A DNA stretch of 64,000 bases, from positions 6,366,898-6,430,897 of the forward strand of contig JACTAT010000060.1 of NCBI GenBank assembly GCA_014526335.1. The letters are read 5' to 3'. The DNA comes from Chrysaora quinquecirrha (lineage: Eukaryota > Cnidaria > Scyphozoa > Semaeostomeae > Pelagiidae). Below are positions 38,101 to 46,123 of this stretch, in pieces (within the stretch, counting starts at the first letter, position 1; every line of letters begins with the position of its first letter). The translations under genes and the position numbers were made by a program. Under the pieces are notes generated by a model that was given only the letters and a program-made list of their open reading frames with translations, did no database searches and was not told the DNA's origin.

Positions 38101-40762
38101 GCTTCTCGAAGAAATCAGAATTCTCAGAACACAATTACAAAAGAGCTTTGATGCTAATATTGCATTACGAGAAAAATTGGAACAGCAACTTGAAAGCCCA
38201 CTGGATTCATCGAGTATGTTGATTTTCACATATTACCCATTTATTCCTTATTATTAGTTCTTTATGTAAAGCCTGTTTAAACAGGACTTGAGGCATAAAA
38301 ATGTTTTCTGATCGAGACTCTGCATTTGCCAATTGCCATGTTAAAAAACCCCTATAATCAGTAACCAAGTCTTTTCGAAGTAAAAGGAAGGCAAGGATGG
38401 AAATTTCAAAAGCCTTTCTTGCAACTGTTCTCAACCCTCAGCTAGACTAAAACTTACTGCTTTAAAACGAATCAATCAGATAGAATAACACAACAGACTA
38501 AATTTCCATTTCGTTTCCATTCCAAAGCTATGATTTGTCTCCTAATTTTCATTTGCTTTAATTAGAAAATGTGCAGCCAAGTCGAAACTGTCAAGGGGAC
38601 CTGTAAGAAGAATTTCTGCTAAAATTATTTGAAAAATATTTGTAGAGTTCAACATTATTTCAATCCTCAATATTTATCTGCAAAATCTATTGCGAATATT
38701 TTTCTCCCAAAACTTTTTGGAACAAGGTTTCCCAGTTCTGATTGTTTTTCCACCTCTGGTTTAATATGTTTATTCTTTGCTTGGTTTTCTATAGGAATTA
38801 CATCCGCAAACACGGATACTTCAGGAATGGTTGCAGATGCGAGAACCAATACAATACGAAGAGCTCTTTTTGGATCAGAACTTGAACACGATGCTGCCGA
38901 ACCAACAAAGAATCTATCAAATGATAATCCCCGATACGGAATGCAAGAAACACCAACTAAGGAAAATGGTATGGAAATCCAGAAATTTCTTTTTTGAATA
39001 TTCGTCTTTAACCGTATAGAAGTGGAGATAACAGCACGCTCTTTTACCTGAATGAAAGCAAGAATGGCAGTTTTCCCAGACCTTCTGCATATAAATGCAT
39101 GAATACTCGAGCATATAAGGGCAGGCATGTCTTACTTACTCTTAGGCCTTGCCCAAACCATCAAACACTGTTAAAGAGATATTTGAAATCGCTATCTAAT
39201 TAAGCGAAATGTTATACAGTTTTGCCACGTCGTAAATCGTTGCTTGTCAAACACTTTTTGCTTACGTTCATGAGAAAATGTTTCATTTTGATTTTACGTC
39301 AAGCAGAAAATGTTTTTCCAGATGATTGGACAGCCTTGAGCTCTGCCCAAGTTGGATAGCATTAGTTGGTTGGACTGTAGGACTATATGATTGACTGTAC
39401 AGTAAAAACCCACACATAAGAACCTTCATTTATCAAGAACCTACAGCCTGAGGTTATATATTTTCTACCCAGTAAATAAGAAAAAATTTAGCCTGATACA
39501 TTGACTCGAAAAGCATTGCATTCAGTACATTGAGAAGCAAGGTCTGATAAGCTGCTTAACCTTGAATCATGCTCAGACCCTCTTTATAAGAACCTTTAAC
39601 TCTCATCATGGTATAAATCTCATCACTTAAGAACCTAAACAGGCTGTGATCGAAAACTAAGGTTTTTATGTGCGGACTTCTACTGATGTCATCAACCAAG
39701 GCTGTTCAACCAACCAAGTCATACTGTCCAACTAAGAATATATGTTGTACGACTGGATGCTGGACAGTATGGGTTGTATGGCTTGGAAAGTTACACGCTT
39801 TTTTTTATAAGGAACCACTTTATAAGGAACCTACATGTAGAAGGCCCGAAAATTTAAAGAACTTATACTACTAAAGAGAAAATCATTAAGGAACTTTTGA
39901 ATGTTGAATACTTTTATCACTGCAAATAATCAAGAATTAGAAAGCCGGTTCCATTCATTTGCAGTCGAAAATCACATAAATTGTACGTTAAGCATGTATC
40001 CAATGTTTCTTTGAGTTGTCTCGAGCTTTGCTCACATGCAAATGTCTCTCTTTTATTGTTAAGACCACTGTATGTGCAGTTAAAATTAAGGAACTATTAA
40101 GGAACTTTTGGAACTACAATTGCCTAAAAAGAGGTGCAAAAATAAGGAACTTTAAGAACTAGGCCTTGAGGTAGGTTCCTTATAAAAAAAAGCGTGTATT
40201 CGATGACTTCATTGAGCCCTTTAGCTCGGTGGAAGCGTTGTTGGCTTTTCCTAATCAAGACCAGCTTCAAATCCCATCAATTGTTGTATGCAATCTTTAT
40301 ACTACTATATGACTGTACTAATGATTTTAATGGGATTGACTTTTTTATGACGTCGTCCTCTAGGTTCATCAGGAGATCGATCGTATCTTCTATCACCAGC
40401 AAGCCTTGCAACGGTATTCAATGAAGCAAAAAATCAACAAGTTTTTGTTCGTGGCAAAATCGAGGATTACATAACTCTGAAAAACAAGCTTGCCAACTGT
40501 TGCCAAAGAGTTGTCCTGATGCAGAATCTGCATGCTGTACTTCAGATGCACAAATCAGTCAATACCTCGCAGGTATACCTTGAAATAATAAATCATATTG
40601 CTGAATACTAATAATAAAAATAATAATAATAATAATAAACGAGTGTTTATACAGGATTAAAAACTTCAACGAATCATCGTTGTTATCAATGTTTGTCCTG
40701 TTTAAAATAATAAAAATAACAATAAAAAATAACAATAAAAATGAAAAATAAAAAGAAAAAAG

Positions 40763-40794
<32 letters not shown>

Positions 40795-43160
40795 AATAAA
40801 GTAAAAATAAAAATAAAAATAAATATAAAAACGTTACTTTTTGAATAATATCGTGCAAAGTAATTTCGCTTTGAAGTCTTTTCCTTAAAATATACTGGTT
40901 TAAGAACTACCTGAATTATTCAGTTTCTTGCAACCAGAAGGTAATACGGCATACTTCCTTCACAGATGAATGATCTAAGAGCAGAAGCAGATAAAATTTC
41001 ATTTGATTTAAAAGAATGTCGACGTTTGCTTGATCTTATGACGACTGAAGAGATTAACAAAAGCGATGCACGCGACGATGGTGCTGTCAATGCAGAAGTA
41101 ATATTTCAATTCTTTTCTTTTTATTATCTACTATACTATTACTTTTTGTTATCTATCTGCATACTGATACCAGTTTTAGCCGCAACATGGACTAGCGTTT
41201 ACCTGACCGTAATGCAACATCGTACCATAGCATACCATAACATACTGTGCGATTCTCTGAAACCATAGCAAAGCATAGCATGGCTAACCATACCGCACCT
41301 TGCGATGTCATACCATATGATACCATTTAATGTGCTGATACCATACCATACCATACCATACCATACAATACCATACCATAGCATTCCATACCATACCATA
41401 CAATACCATACCATACCATACAATACCATACCATAGCATTCCATACCATACCATACAATACCATACCATACCATACCATACCATACCATACCATACCATA
41501 CCAACCATACCATACCATACGATAAAGGATGCACAATGGATCGGTACGGTTAGATACGATACAATACTATACTATAATATTCTATCCTAAAAAATGCCTT
41601 ATAATACCATACTATACTATACCATGATTGGTACAAAACACACCATCAGAACTGTACTATACTTCATCACACCATTACACATCATACCACGCCAAGCACT
41701 ATCCTGATATACCATACCACATCATACCACTGCATACTACACCATACCACACCATACCATACTAAACCATTACTTGATATACCACACACACCACACCACC
41801 TACACAGTACTGCTTCCCGCCATCACATATCATACCTAAACACTCCATGCCATCCGATATAATACCCTACTTCGTAACTTCATTCTGCTATACCGTTCCG
41901 TACTATGCAATACCATACCGTACCACACCACACTATAGAAAAGTCATGTCGTTACATGCCACTAATATTTTGTCTCCTCTTATTACATGAGTAAATTCTT
42001 CGATATATTTTCTACCTTTTATCTAATATTTCGTTATTGCTGTTTAGAATCAGCAGCTGAAATGCGAAATAGTTAATTTGAAGAAGAAATTATCATATCA
42101 AGATAAACTTATAAAATCATCGCTTCAAAGGCTTGAGGTAAGTTTGAAAGAATATTCTCTGTTTTTCTTTTCCACGTTCCTATAATTTCCTAGCAAACCT
42201 TCTCAGCAAACTTAGCACCCTGGTCATACATTTTAAAGCCTTAAGCCACAAAGCCCTGAATTTTCAACAAATCCAAAAAAGAAAATTAGAAAATAATTCT
42301 GTTTTGAAATTCGCTTTATATTCTAGTCTAACACAAATCTTAGGCGTATGTAGTTCAGTTTTCGTAATTTAATTTTGAGAAGGATTCAGGAAAAATAGGT
42401 TTTATAGGTTTTTTGTTGAACGTAAAGCCCATTTTGTACAAAAAGCCTAAAAATGAGTATTTTCTTTTTGTCGTTGTGTTTCTGAATAATTTTTGCTTTT
42501 TCTCTTTCAAGGAATCGAACAAGTTAAAGGGTGATTTAGAAAGGAAGATACTTGAAAAACGTAAGAAATCATAGTACTATAAGGCCATTGCCAAACAATC
42601 AAACATTGTTTGTCAAACATTTGAAAATTGATTGCCAAACAAAATTTTCACCGTTTGATCACGTCATAAGACAATGCTCGTCAAACGTCTTTTGCTTGGA
42701 TCAAGCAAAAAATTAAGAACACCACGTAACGAATTCTGCTTTCTATGCTTGTCTTGCAATGTTTTGTTACGTGGCCAAACGTTCAAGCATTGTTTGATAA
42801 GCGAATTCCAAATGTTTGACAAACAATGTTTGATCGTTGGCTAGGGCCTTGAATTACCCTGCAAGGTTTGATTAAACCAAGTATTTTGACTGTTACTGAT
42901 GCATCGTTCTGAATACATTACAGTGAAAACAACTCATGGTACAATGCAAAAGGCGAGCCAGAACTTAGAGGTAAGACGATGTTATTTGTTGTTGAAGACA
43001 AAACCCTGAGCTGTTTTGGTTTTATAATCTCAGAGCCAACCCTCAAGTTGCTTGAAAACACCTGACTAATAAGGCTGAGCATAAGTTTGTTTCCCCTTCT
43101 TACGAGTTTGCTTTCTCTTCCTAGGACAAGATCGTCAAAGCGAAGACTCCAACAAAATAG
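3670..43160 (+). CDS. CDK5RAP2: Centrosomin-family protein (CDK5RAP2/myomegalin type), whole gene
   Basis: About 59 exons encode roughly 2,270 residues, almost all coiled coil. Members of this family sit in the pericentriolar material, recruit and activate gamma-tubulin ring complexes through CM1, and attach to centrosome or Golgi through CM2. CM1 is clear in exon 4 (LKKENFGLKLRIYFLEERL). The last exons match the vertebrate CM2 pattern, with a KLSYQDKLIKSSLQRL segment followed by KTTHGTMQKASQNLE. Vertebrate CDK5RAP2 and PDE4DIP (myomegalin) are paralogues that arose late, so this gene is probably the single ancestor-like copy and the symbol stands for the family. The start was chosen because exon 1 (3670-3728) joins in frame to CM1 and has G at +4. 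Two exons break frame by one base at A-runs (10461-10464 and 21418-21422). Introns carry many transposons. Exon coordinates are given in the following entries. Confidence 0.9.
4118..4815 (+). repeat. (GAT)n microsatellites in intron 2
   Basis: Two long GAT/ATG tracts (4118-4213 and 4601-4692) and a degenerate third (about 4720-4815) fill much of the GC-AG intron. Chance open frames through them are not genes. Confidence 0.9.
5091..5625. mobile_element. Pogo/Tigger-like MITE, second type
   Basis: The ends CAGTTGACATCCGCTATCTC and the inverted GAGATAGCTGATTTCAACTG are flanked by TA (5089-5090 and 5626-5627). Internal repeats of TTCGAGATAGCGGATG-like words occur. It is 535 bp without a transposase frame and lies in intron 3 of the centrosomin-family gene. 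Confidence 0.7.
6875..7247. mobile_element. TA-flanked MITE, TTATAAGGAAC family
   Basis: The inverted ends resemble CACGCTTTTTTATAAGGAACC and are flanked by TA. The interior contains many AAGGAATT/AAGGAACT words. Relatives: 15583-15948, 23099-23562, 39794-40196, and fragments near 53770-54050 and 55750-56000. Confidence 0.65.
7426..7932. mobile_element. MITE with GTTCTTTTGGAGCC ends
   Basis: The inverted ends are GCGTTCTTTTGGAGCCAA and ATTGGCTTCAAAAGAA; the arms hold GCGAAGCTGCTTCGC palindromes. A related element missing its left end is at 21612-21931 and shares the internal TCGCGCCAAAATGGCTG region. Confidence 0.6.
8189..8449. mobile_element. Palindromic MITE family A (CAAACATT family), copy
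   Basis: A diverged member of the most abundant repeat here: inverted ends near GGCCCTGGCCAAACGATC, filled with CAAACATTTG words that fold back on themselves. Other copies: 13322-13603, 19831-20122, 20199-20489, 24830-25121, 39145-39348, 42582-42851, 43305-43540, 43556-43772, 43961-44255, 56868-57126, 57458-57743, 58095-58382, plus fragments at 18425, 30102, 45893, 56753, 60308 and 62978. Confidence 0.75.
8513..27949 (+). CDS. CDK5RAP2: Centrosomin-family gene, exons 7-44: central coiled coil
   Basis: Exons: 8513-8587, 9335-9382, 9639-9743, 9944-9979, 10460-10511, 10651-10698, 10970-11035, 11833-11928, 12446-12487, 13079-13153, 13898-13939, 14295-14330, 14842-14925, 15425-15517, 16495-16536, 17126-17200, 17321-17395, 17521-17616, 17774-17815, 17964-18038, 18194-18331, 18499-18582, 18850-18954, 19056-19112, 19715-19810, 20638-20733, 21369-21463, 21556-21606, 22125-22178, 22449-22503, 22916-22986, 23837-23913, 24393-24444, 24598-24705, 25183-25263, 26188-26331, 27336-27455, 27813-27949. 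Nearly all are multiples of three bounded by phase-0 introns and encode heptad-rich helix (for example IKDLKAIIAEKDVKIQ). Exceptions are the phase-1 pair at 22449/22916, the phase-2 pair at 23837/24393, and two exons that are off by one base (10460-10511 is 52 nt, 21369-21463 is 95 nt). Weak points are those two junctions. Confidence 0.8.
8735..9250. mobile_element. MITE with GTGGCTAAACT(A/G)GG(A/G)GA words
   Basis: The word GGCTAAACTGGGAGA recurs in direct and inverted form, with TCTCCTAGTTTTG on the opposite arm. A shorter relative is at 44622-44745. It lies between exons at 8513 and 9335. The frames inside it are not gene-like. Confidence 0.5.
10138..10350. repeat. TTTA-rich low-complexity tract
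   Basis: Imperfect TTTATTTA repeats in the intron before exon 11. No coding content. Confidence 0.8.
12550..12720. mobile_element. Short palindromic element
   Basis: The arms GGGATAATTTCCTTAG and CTAAGGAAATTATTCCC are inverted copies around a short AT-rich loop with AGCTGCAG on each side. The flanks extend the pairing (AAAACAAA against TTTGTTTTT). Likely a small non-autonomous DNA transposon in the intron after exon 15. Confidence 0.5.
13322..13603. mobile_element. Palindromic MITE family A, copy
   Basis: Starts AGGCCTTGGCCAAACAATC and ends GATCGTTTAGCCAGGGCCT. Intronic. Confidence 0.75.
14387..14783 (-). mobile_element. tRNA-derived SINE split by a later insertion
   Basis: The two halves (14387-14449 and 14664-14783) are the body and tRNA-like head of the same SINE family as 36298-36474, in minus orientation. 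They are separated by the 5S-like element at 14461-14663. Confidence 0.75.
14461..14663 (+). mobile_element. 5S rRNA-like SINE with 11-bp target duplication
   Basis: The head (GAAGTTATGC, then GGTCAGCATCTGGATGGGTG) resembles the internal promoter half of 5S rRNA. The body holds CCGTCCTTCGGAAGGGACG and the tail is an (AAC)n run. AACTAATCAAG flanks it exactly at 14450-14460 and 14664-14674. A 5S-headed (SINE3-type) retroposon copied by a LINE is the simplest reading. Confidence 0.7.
15053..15336. repeat. Dispersed repeat, copy 1
   Basis: Shares the words CAGCTGATTGGTG, CCAATTCAGC and TTCCGCCTTAGTC and the final AGTATGCC, in order, with 29496-29755. Unclassified; probably a non-autonomous transposon. 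Confidence 0.55.
15583..15948. mobile_element. TA-flanked MITE, TTATAAGGAAC family, copy
   Basis: Contains AACTCGAGGCTGAAAATTCC and AAGGAACTCCAGCCTCAAG arms like the copy at 23099-23562. The ends are worn. It begins 66 bp after the exon ending at 15517. Confidence 0.6.
19831..20122. mobile_element. Palindromic MITE family A, copy
   Basis: First of two neighbouring copies in one intron (the other is 20199-20489). CCTGGCCAAATGACG and its inverted partner TTTGGTCAGGACC mark the ends. Confidence 0.7.
20199..20489. mobile_element. Palindromic MITE family A, well preserved copy
   Basis: Ends GGCCCTGGCCAAACGATC and GATTGTTTGGCCAGGGCC; one of the cleanest copies in the window. Confidence 0.8.
21612..21931. 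mobile_element. MITE with GTTCTTTTG ends, partial copy
   Basis: Related to 7426-7932 through the central TCGCGCCAAAATGGCTG region and the right end TTCGCTTCAAAAGAACGC. It follows the donor of the exon ending at 21606 by 5 bp. Confidence 0.6.
23099..23562. mobile_element. TA-flanked MITE, TTATAAGGAAC family, copy
   Basis: Ends CACGTTTTTATAAAGAAC and GGTTCCTTATAAAAAACATG with TA on both sides (23097-23098 and 23563-23564). Intronic. Confidence 0.7.
23974..24312. mobile_element. MITE with CCGTATTTTCTC ends and AAACGCCCC repeats
   Basis: Perfect short inverted ends (CCGTATTTTCTC / GAGAAAATACGG) enclose many copies of AAACGCCCCTCTC. Target duplication not clear. Intronic. Confidence 0.65.
24830..25121. 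mobile_element. Family A MITE carrying an inserted tRNA-SINE
   Basis: The MITE runs to about 24961 and resumes at about 25097 (TTGATCGTTTGACCAGGGCC). Between them is a 5'-truncated SINE (box B GGGGTTCGAGCCCC) in plus orientation, so the SINE arrived later. Confidence 0.65.
26340..26530. repeat. Dispersed repeat with TTCCACGAG ... GAGTCTAG ends
   Basis: Starts 9 bp after the donor of the exon ending at 26331. Shares TTATTCCACGAG, AGGTCGCTC and ATGAGTCTAG in order with 60116-60270. Unclassified. Confidence 0.5.
26600..27005. repeat. Dispersed GTCGAC-rich repeat
   Basis: Contains repeated TGTCGAC and ACTAGTTG words, also seen at 53185-53690. Probably a worn non-autonomous transposon. Confidence 0.4.
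27531..27775. mobile_element. Palindromic element with GTTCAGT words
   Basis: Built like family A, with ends near GGTCCTGAGCAGAGGAACTG and GTTCTTTTGTCCAGGGCC, but the internal words are TTCAGT/ACTGAA instead of CAAACATT. A separate family of the same architecture. Confidence 0.5.
28047..28528. mobile_element. TTAA-flanked MITE with GGCGGGC ends
   Basis: Inverted ends GGCGGGCACAAACCGTGCCA / TGGCACGGTTTGCGCCCGCC lie between TTAA sites (28043-28046 and 28529-28532), as for piggyBac or Kolobok elements. Palindromic GTTGGCCAACAT words fill the arms. A copy lacking its left end is at 35222-35588. Confidence 0.75.
29079..32127 (+). CDS. CDK5RAP2: Centrosomin-family gene, exons 45-47
   Basis: Exons: 29079-29442, 30893-31018, 31646-32127. 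The first ends its coil with a Gly/Ser-rich break (RSGGVGGPKDQVDSGGRNPF) and then resumes helix. The second (RLQDENDNEAVAK onward) starts 16 bp after a mariner-like MITE. The third is a long uninterrupted coil (RLTDELRNSENINKVLQRQL and similar) ending in phase 2. Its acceptor (ATTAAAAAAG) is weak. An alternative at 31631 (TTGACCAG) would fit only if the A-run at 31639-31644 were one base shorter. Confidence 0.75.
29496..29755. repeat. Dispersed repeat, copy 2 of the 15053-15336 type
   Basis: Colinear similarity with 15053-15336. Intronic, downstream of the exon ending at 29442. Confidence 0.55.
30102..30281. mobile_element. Left half of a family A MITE
   Basis: Begins GCCCTGGCCAAACGATC and stops where the mariner-like element at 30284 begins; the right half is missing. 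Confidence 0.65.
30284..30876. mobile_element. Mariner-like MITE, CAGGGTGGCCC family
   Basis: Inverted ends CAGGGTGGCCCAAAAAAGGG are flanked by TA (30282-30283 and 30877-30878). At 593 bp it has no transposase frame. A second copy of nearly the same length is at 60796-61387. Its right end supplies the pyrimidine tract of the following exon's acceptor (exon starts at 30893). Confidence 0.85.
31040..31306 (+). repeat. 79-bp tandem repeat, about 3.4 units
   Basis: CTTAAAATAGCCGGGGGCTA starts at 31042, 31121 and 31200, and a diverged unit at 31279: a constant period of 79 bp. It begins 22 bp after the donor of the exon ending at 31018. Confidence 0.85.
32520..33092 (+). CDS. CDK5RAP2: Centrosomin-family gene, exon 48: first copy of duplicated block
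   Basis: A 573-nt exon, phase 2 on both sides, with QTTPTRPRSN near its start and, at about 32827-32936, the helix AHIAEMRELRRELEQSI followed by NNDALRAQLEHRL, then KDPQMR and LRENDSLRARI. The helix matches the single-copy segment of vertebrate CDK5RAP2 that precedes its C-terminal third. The next exon repeats the whole pattern. Confidence 0.85.
33298..33530. repeat. (ATC)n microsatellite, partly degenerate
   Basis: A clean ATC tract at 33298-33375 followed by degenerate ATC/GAT-rich sequence, in the intron between the two duplicated exons. Confidence 0.85.
33731..34068. repeat. Large inverted repeat made of a 20-bp satellite
   Basis: The ends CCGGGTAATGTATG and CATACATTACCCGG are inverted. 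The left arm is built of TACAGTGGAGGGATATTCAG units and the right arm of the reverse complement, meeting near 33940. It would form a long imperfect hairpin in DNA or in the pre-mRNA. It lies between the duplicated exons at 32520 and 34242. Confidence 0.8.
34242..35030 (+). CDS. CDK5RAP2: Centrosomin-family gene, exon 49: second copy of duplicated block
   Basis: A 789-nt exon, again phase 2 on both sides. It holds QTTPCKPKRN, then LHISEMRDLKKELELSI, NNDSLRSQLEHRL, KDPQLR and IRDNDMLRTQ in the same order and spacing as exon 48. About 70 extra residues of coil lie between the TTP motif and the repeated helix. Because both copies are symmetric, either could be skipped without changing the frame. 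Confidence 0.85.
35222..35588. mobile_element. TTAA-type MITE, copy lacking the left end
   Basis: Matches 28047-28528 from its interior to the right end GGCACGGTTTGCGCTCGCC. No left inverted end was found. Confidence 0.65.
35764..38968 (+). CDS. CDK5RAP2: Centrosomin-family gene, exons 50-53
   Basis: Exons: 35764-35915, 36990-37025 (optional), 38046-38213, 38795-38968. The 38046 exon carries LLEEIRILRTQLQKSF and ALREKLEQQL, a more distant third version of the exon 48/49 helix that corresponds to a second conserved helix in vertebrate CDK5RAP2. The 36-nt exon keeps phase 1 on both sides, so the frame holds with or without it and it may be alternative. The last exon here is a low-complexity acidic linker ending QETPTKEN. 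Confidence 0.7.
36298..36474 (-). mobile_element. tRNA-derived SINE, near full length
   Basis: Read on the minus strand it gives a tRNA-like head with box B (GGGTTCGAGCCC), the body CTACTGAGATCCTAGC and a tail of CACCTTCAC repeats. Confidence 0.8.
37030..37950. other. AT-rich intronic DNA, no feature recognised
   Basis: Part of the long intron before the exon at 38046. I see no repeat copy or coding segment. Confidence 0.4.
39794..40196. mobile_element. TA-flanked MITE, best copy of the TTATAAGGAAC family
   Basis: Ends CACGCTTTTTTTTATAAGG and CCTTATAAAAAAAAGCGTG with TA on both sides (39792-39793 and 40197-40198); 403 bp, no protein frame. Confidence 0.8.
40364..43160 (+). CDS. CDK5RAP2: Centrosomin-family gene, exons 54-59: C terminus and CM2
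   Basis: Exons: 40364-40572, 40966-41097, 42048-42137, 42512-42560, 42924-42970, 43125-43160. The first encodes KIEDYITLKNKLANCCQRVV, like the conserved helix upstream of CM2. Exons from 42048 encode NQQLKCEIVNLKKKLSYQDK and on to KTTHGTMQKASQNLE, matching the vertebrate CM2 block in order and spacing. CM2 binds pericentrin, CDK5R1 and Golgi partners in vertebrates. The protein ends KAKTPTK at a TAG at 43158-43160. No AATAAA is seen within the following 140 bp, so the polyadenylation site is not placed. Confidence 0.85.
40608..40860 (+). repeat. A-rich low-complexity tract
   Basis: Runs of AATAAAAAT-like words in the intron between exons 40364-40572 and 40966-41097. Confidence 0.85.
41337..41960 (+). 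repeat. (ATACC)n pentanucleotide repeat, decaying to the right
   Basis: A clean tract at about 41337-41522, then increasingly degenerate CATACCA-like sequence. The open frames on both strands are artefacts of the repeat. Confidence 0.9.
42582..42851. mobile_element. Palindromic MITE family A, copy
   Basis: Sits in the intron between the two exons that jointly encode the end of CM2. Ends AAGGCCATTGCCAAACAATC and GATCGTTGGCTAGGGCCTT. Confidence 0.75.
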
Positions 43161-43304
43161 TAAAACGAACTTTCTTTGTTTTCATTCATGTTTATAATAC
43201 ATAAAATTTAGAATATTTGAATGCACTATTAAGTAACAGAAGATTTTTCACGTTTTTTAATGATAACCGACAATAAGAAGAACCAAATAACGAGTTGAAC
43301 CCTA

Positions 43305-44255
43305 GCCAAACGATCAAAATCAAACAACGTTGGTGAAACATTTGAAATTTTTTTTAAGCAATGTTTGACCGTTTGGACATGTCGCAAAACATTGCTTGAC
43401 AGGCAGAATTCCTCCAGCGATGTTTTTAAAATTTCAAGCACTAAATGTTTGACGAAAGATGTTTTGTGATGTGTTAAAACGGTCGACAAGAAAATCTCAA
43501 ATGTTTGAAAACAATGTTTGATCGTTTTTCCAGGGCCTAAGATAAGTGTTTTTAGCGCTTGGCCAAGTCGCAAAACATTGCTCGCCAAAAATATGTTGCT
43601 TACATGATGCAAAAATTGTTTTCGAATTTTTTCTAAATCAGCGCACATTGAATTCTGCTTATTTCAGCTTGCTAAGCAATGTTTTGTGACGTGGCTAAAC
43701 GCTCAAACATTGCTTGATAAATAAGCGAATTGCAAATGTTTGGCAAAAATTCTTGATCGTATGGCTTGGGGTTTTTAGCTAGCAACGTTGAGAAACTTTT
43801 TTGTTATCAATGGTGCATTTTAGTATTGTAAATTATTAGCCGTTTCTTAAAATTTTGACACTTCCCTACACCCTTTATATTTGTACAACTTGTTAGCTGA
43901 AAGGTAGTCATACACATTCAATATGAACTTTTTTTCTGGAATCCTTAGGAAAACTTTTAGGGCCTGGCCAAACGATCAAACATTATTGGTCGAACAGTTA
44001 AGATTTGCTTTACAGACATTGTTTGACCGTTTGGCAACATCACAAAACACTTCTTGACGAGCACAAACAAACTGCATTAATTGTGCAATGTTCTTGAAAT
44101 AGTTCAAAAACATTCTTTGCATGACGCAAGCAAAAAGCGTTTGACAAGTAATGTTTTAATGTTTGTGGCATGGCCAAGCGGTCAAACATTTTTCTGGACA
44201 AGCAAATTTCTAATGTTTGACAAGCAATGTTTGATCTTTTCGCCAGGATCTTAGT
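43305..44255. mobile_element. Cluster of three family A MITEs
   Basis: Copies at 43305-43540, 43556-43772 and 43961-44255 lie in the convergent gap between the centrosomin-family gene and CMTR2. The last is the most complete (GGCCTGGCCAAACGATC start). Confidence 0.7.
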
Positions 44256-44621
44256 AACACTATATGTCCATTGTCCATAATTTGTTTTCGGGACCAAGTT
44301 CCATGTTATTGCAAAATTTCTCATTTTGTGTCTTTGTAAATTTTTAGTTATTATTCGTTGTCTGAATGGTTTATGTATGTTTTAAGATCTGTTCATAGCT
44401 GGTTTTAAGGGACATTTTATTTGAAAACTTTATTGTCTGTACTTAGAATTTTATTTTTTACAAGTCAGTAAAACACCCAAAACTTTGTGTGTTTTTATAG
44501 TGTTTCTTTGTATCGAGCTCGGACAGCGTTTCTCCCAAAAGGCGTTTCGCTTTTGTTGCGGATTTCAACAACAATGCCAGGGATTTCCGAAATACAACAA
44601 TGTTACTATTGAACTAAAGGA

Positions 44622-44745
44622 TTGGCTAAACAAGGAGACATGTCGCGTGCGACATTGATGTCCCCCATGGTGTCTCCCAGTTTAGACACCCCGGAAACTT
44701 TGTAACGCGCGACAATATTTATAGAAAGAGACTGTTTAGCCATCT
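44622..44745. mobile_element. Short MITE related to 8735-9250
   Basis: GGCTAAACAAGGAGACATG and GTCTCCCAGTTTAGACACC lie in opposite orientation. Confidence 0.5.
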
Positions 44746-45039
44746 AGCTTAAGATCACTCGAAAGTTTAAGATCACTTTTCTGCGCGGGCAGCCAGTTGA
44801 GAAATTTACGAAAATATCTGAAAAGATAACTGCTTCGGCCGTTTTGAACATATTCTCTCAATTTGCATCTCTTGAAACCCCAGCGAGTTTTCTCCAGCTT
44901 TTTAAGTTAGTAATTGTTGTTTGGTTTCGCCAATCAAAAACTGTTCATGCAAATTATGAACTGCTGACTTTGCACTCCCTTGACAAAACAAAAATGCTCG
45001 TGCGACGCCAGATGCGTTTCAAATTTGCATGACAAAGAA

Positions 45040-45370
45040 ATTTGATGCCTTTGAATGAATTTCTCGATGCTTCGGCGTGGGCAAAGTCACGTGACGCACG
45101 CTTTTTAATCTCGTGTTCGTGTGCCATCGAACCATCATCGGACGGTGAACTTCAGTTCGGAAGCTTGGCAAGCTGTAACTGGACTTAAAAGAAACGTCTC
45201 TTTGAATGTGTAACGTTATTTAAACCAAATTCGATGTTTGTTTCGAACTTTGCTTTAATTAACGCAACGGAACGAAAGAAAGCGAGCGAAATATGTCGAA
45301 CCGTGTTTGGAATCGCAGCTTCAAGAAGACAAGCTAGATAGCATTATCAGAAGAGAGGGTGACACGTTGA
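45040..45370. other. CG-dinucleotide-rich island between convergent genes
   Basis: This stretch is visibly richer in CG dinucleotides than its flanks and contains no repeat copy that I recognise. It could be an old promoter or a noncoding transcription start. No coding segment is supported. Confidence 0.3.
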
Positions 45371-45504
45371 CACGTTTTGAATGAATATGAAGGTCCAAGA
45401 AGGTAAGGTTTTTCTCTTGCAGTTTAAAACCGATAACAGAAACGTTTCATTTTGCATATTTTCGGGTGTGTCAAGTAATTGTTTGTCCAGTTGTAAAAGA
45501 ATTA

Positions 45505-45790
45505 CAGTAGTTATTCTATTATCCGGCATACTCGGGACATGAGATTTTCAAAATGTGTGCGGATATAAAGCAAGCTGCTTAAGTATACATTTTAACTATG
45601 TAATTAGGCTACTTGATTGAAAATAAAAAAATCTGAAATCTGAAAATATCCCAAAATTCCGGATAATCGAAAATGTATAATCACATCAAAAACAGGCACA
45701 CACTACTTACAGTAGTATTTTAAAATTATTTATCGAACAAAATGTTCTCAGTATACTAGAGTAATTAAGGTTTTAGAGTGATTTTGTGAT
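45505..45790. mobile_element. Pogo-like MITE, copy lacking its right end
   Basis: Matches 146-482 from CAGTAGTTATTCTATTATCC onward; the right inverted end is absent. Confidence 0.6.
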
Positions 45791-46123
45791 CATTCCTGCG
45801 TGACATTTTGATTTTCGAGTAATTTTTGCAGAGAATAATATAACACCCTATAAATCGACGGTGTCTGTGTGTAGCGTGAACGCGCTCCGTAAGGCCCTAG
45901 CCAAACGATCAAAAACCCACACCGGCATGGTTTCATGCCGACGTCAAATCGTACCGGTGTGGTACCGATATCGTGTAAACGGGGTCTTAGACATACAACA
46001 CAAAAACGGACGACAACATCAGCTTTTTGAATGAGTTTCACCAATAAATTTCTGCAATAAACAACAGCTTTCATAAAATCTTACTTACGAAAAGATTTCT
46101 ACATCTCATTGCTCAAAGGACAA

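Noticed and set aside
38566..38602. Possible exon (AAAATGTGCAGCC...) with AG before and GTAAGA after
   Set aside because: It is 37 nt and shifts the frame so that the next exon (38795-38968) meets a stop; skipping it keeps phase 1.
38667..39128. 153-codon minus-strand frame
   Set aside because: Antisense shadow of the coding exon 38795-38968.
41199..41536. Long minus-strand open frames rich in Met-Val-Trp-Tyr-Gly
   Set aside because: They are translations of the (ATACC)n repeat.
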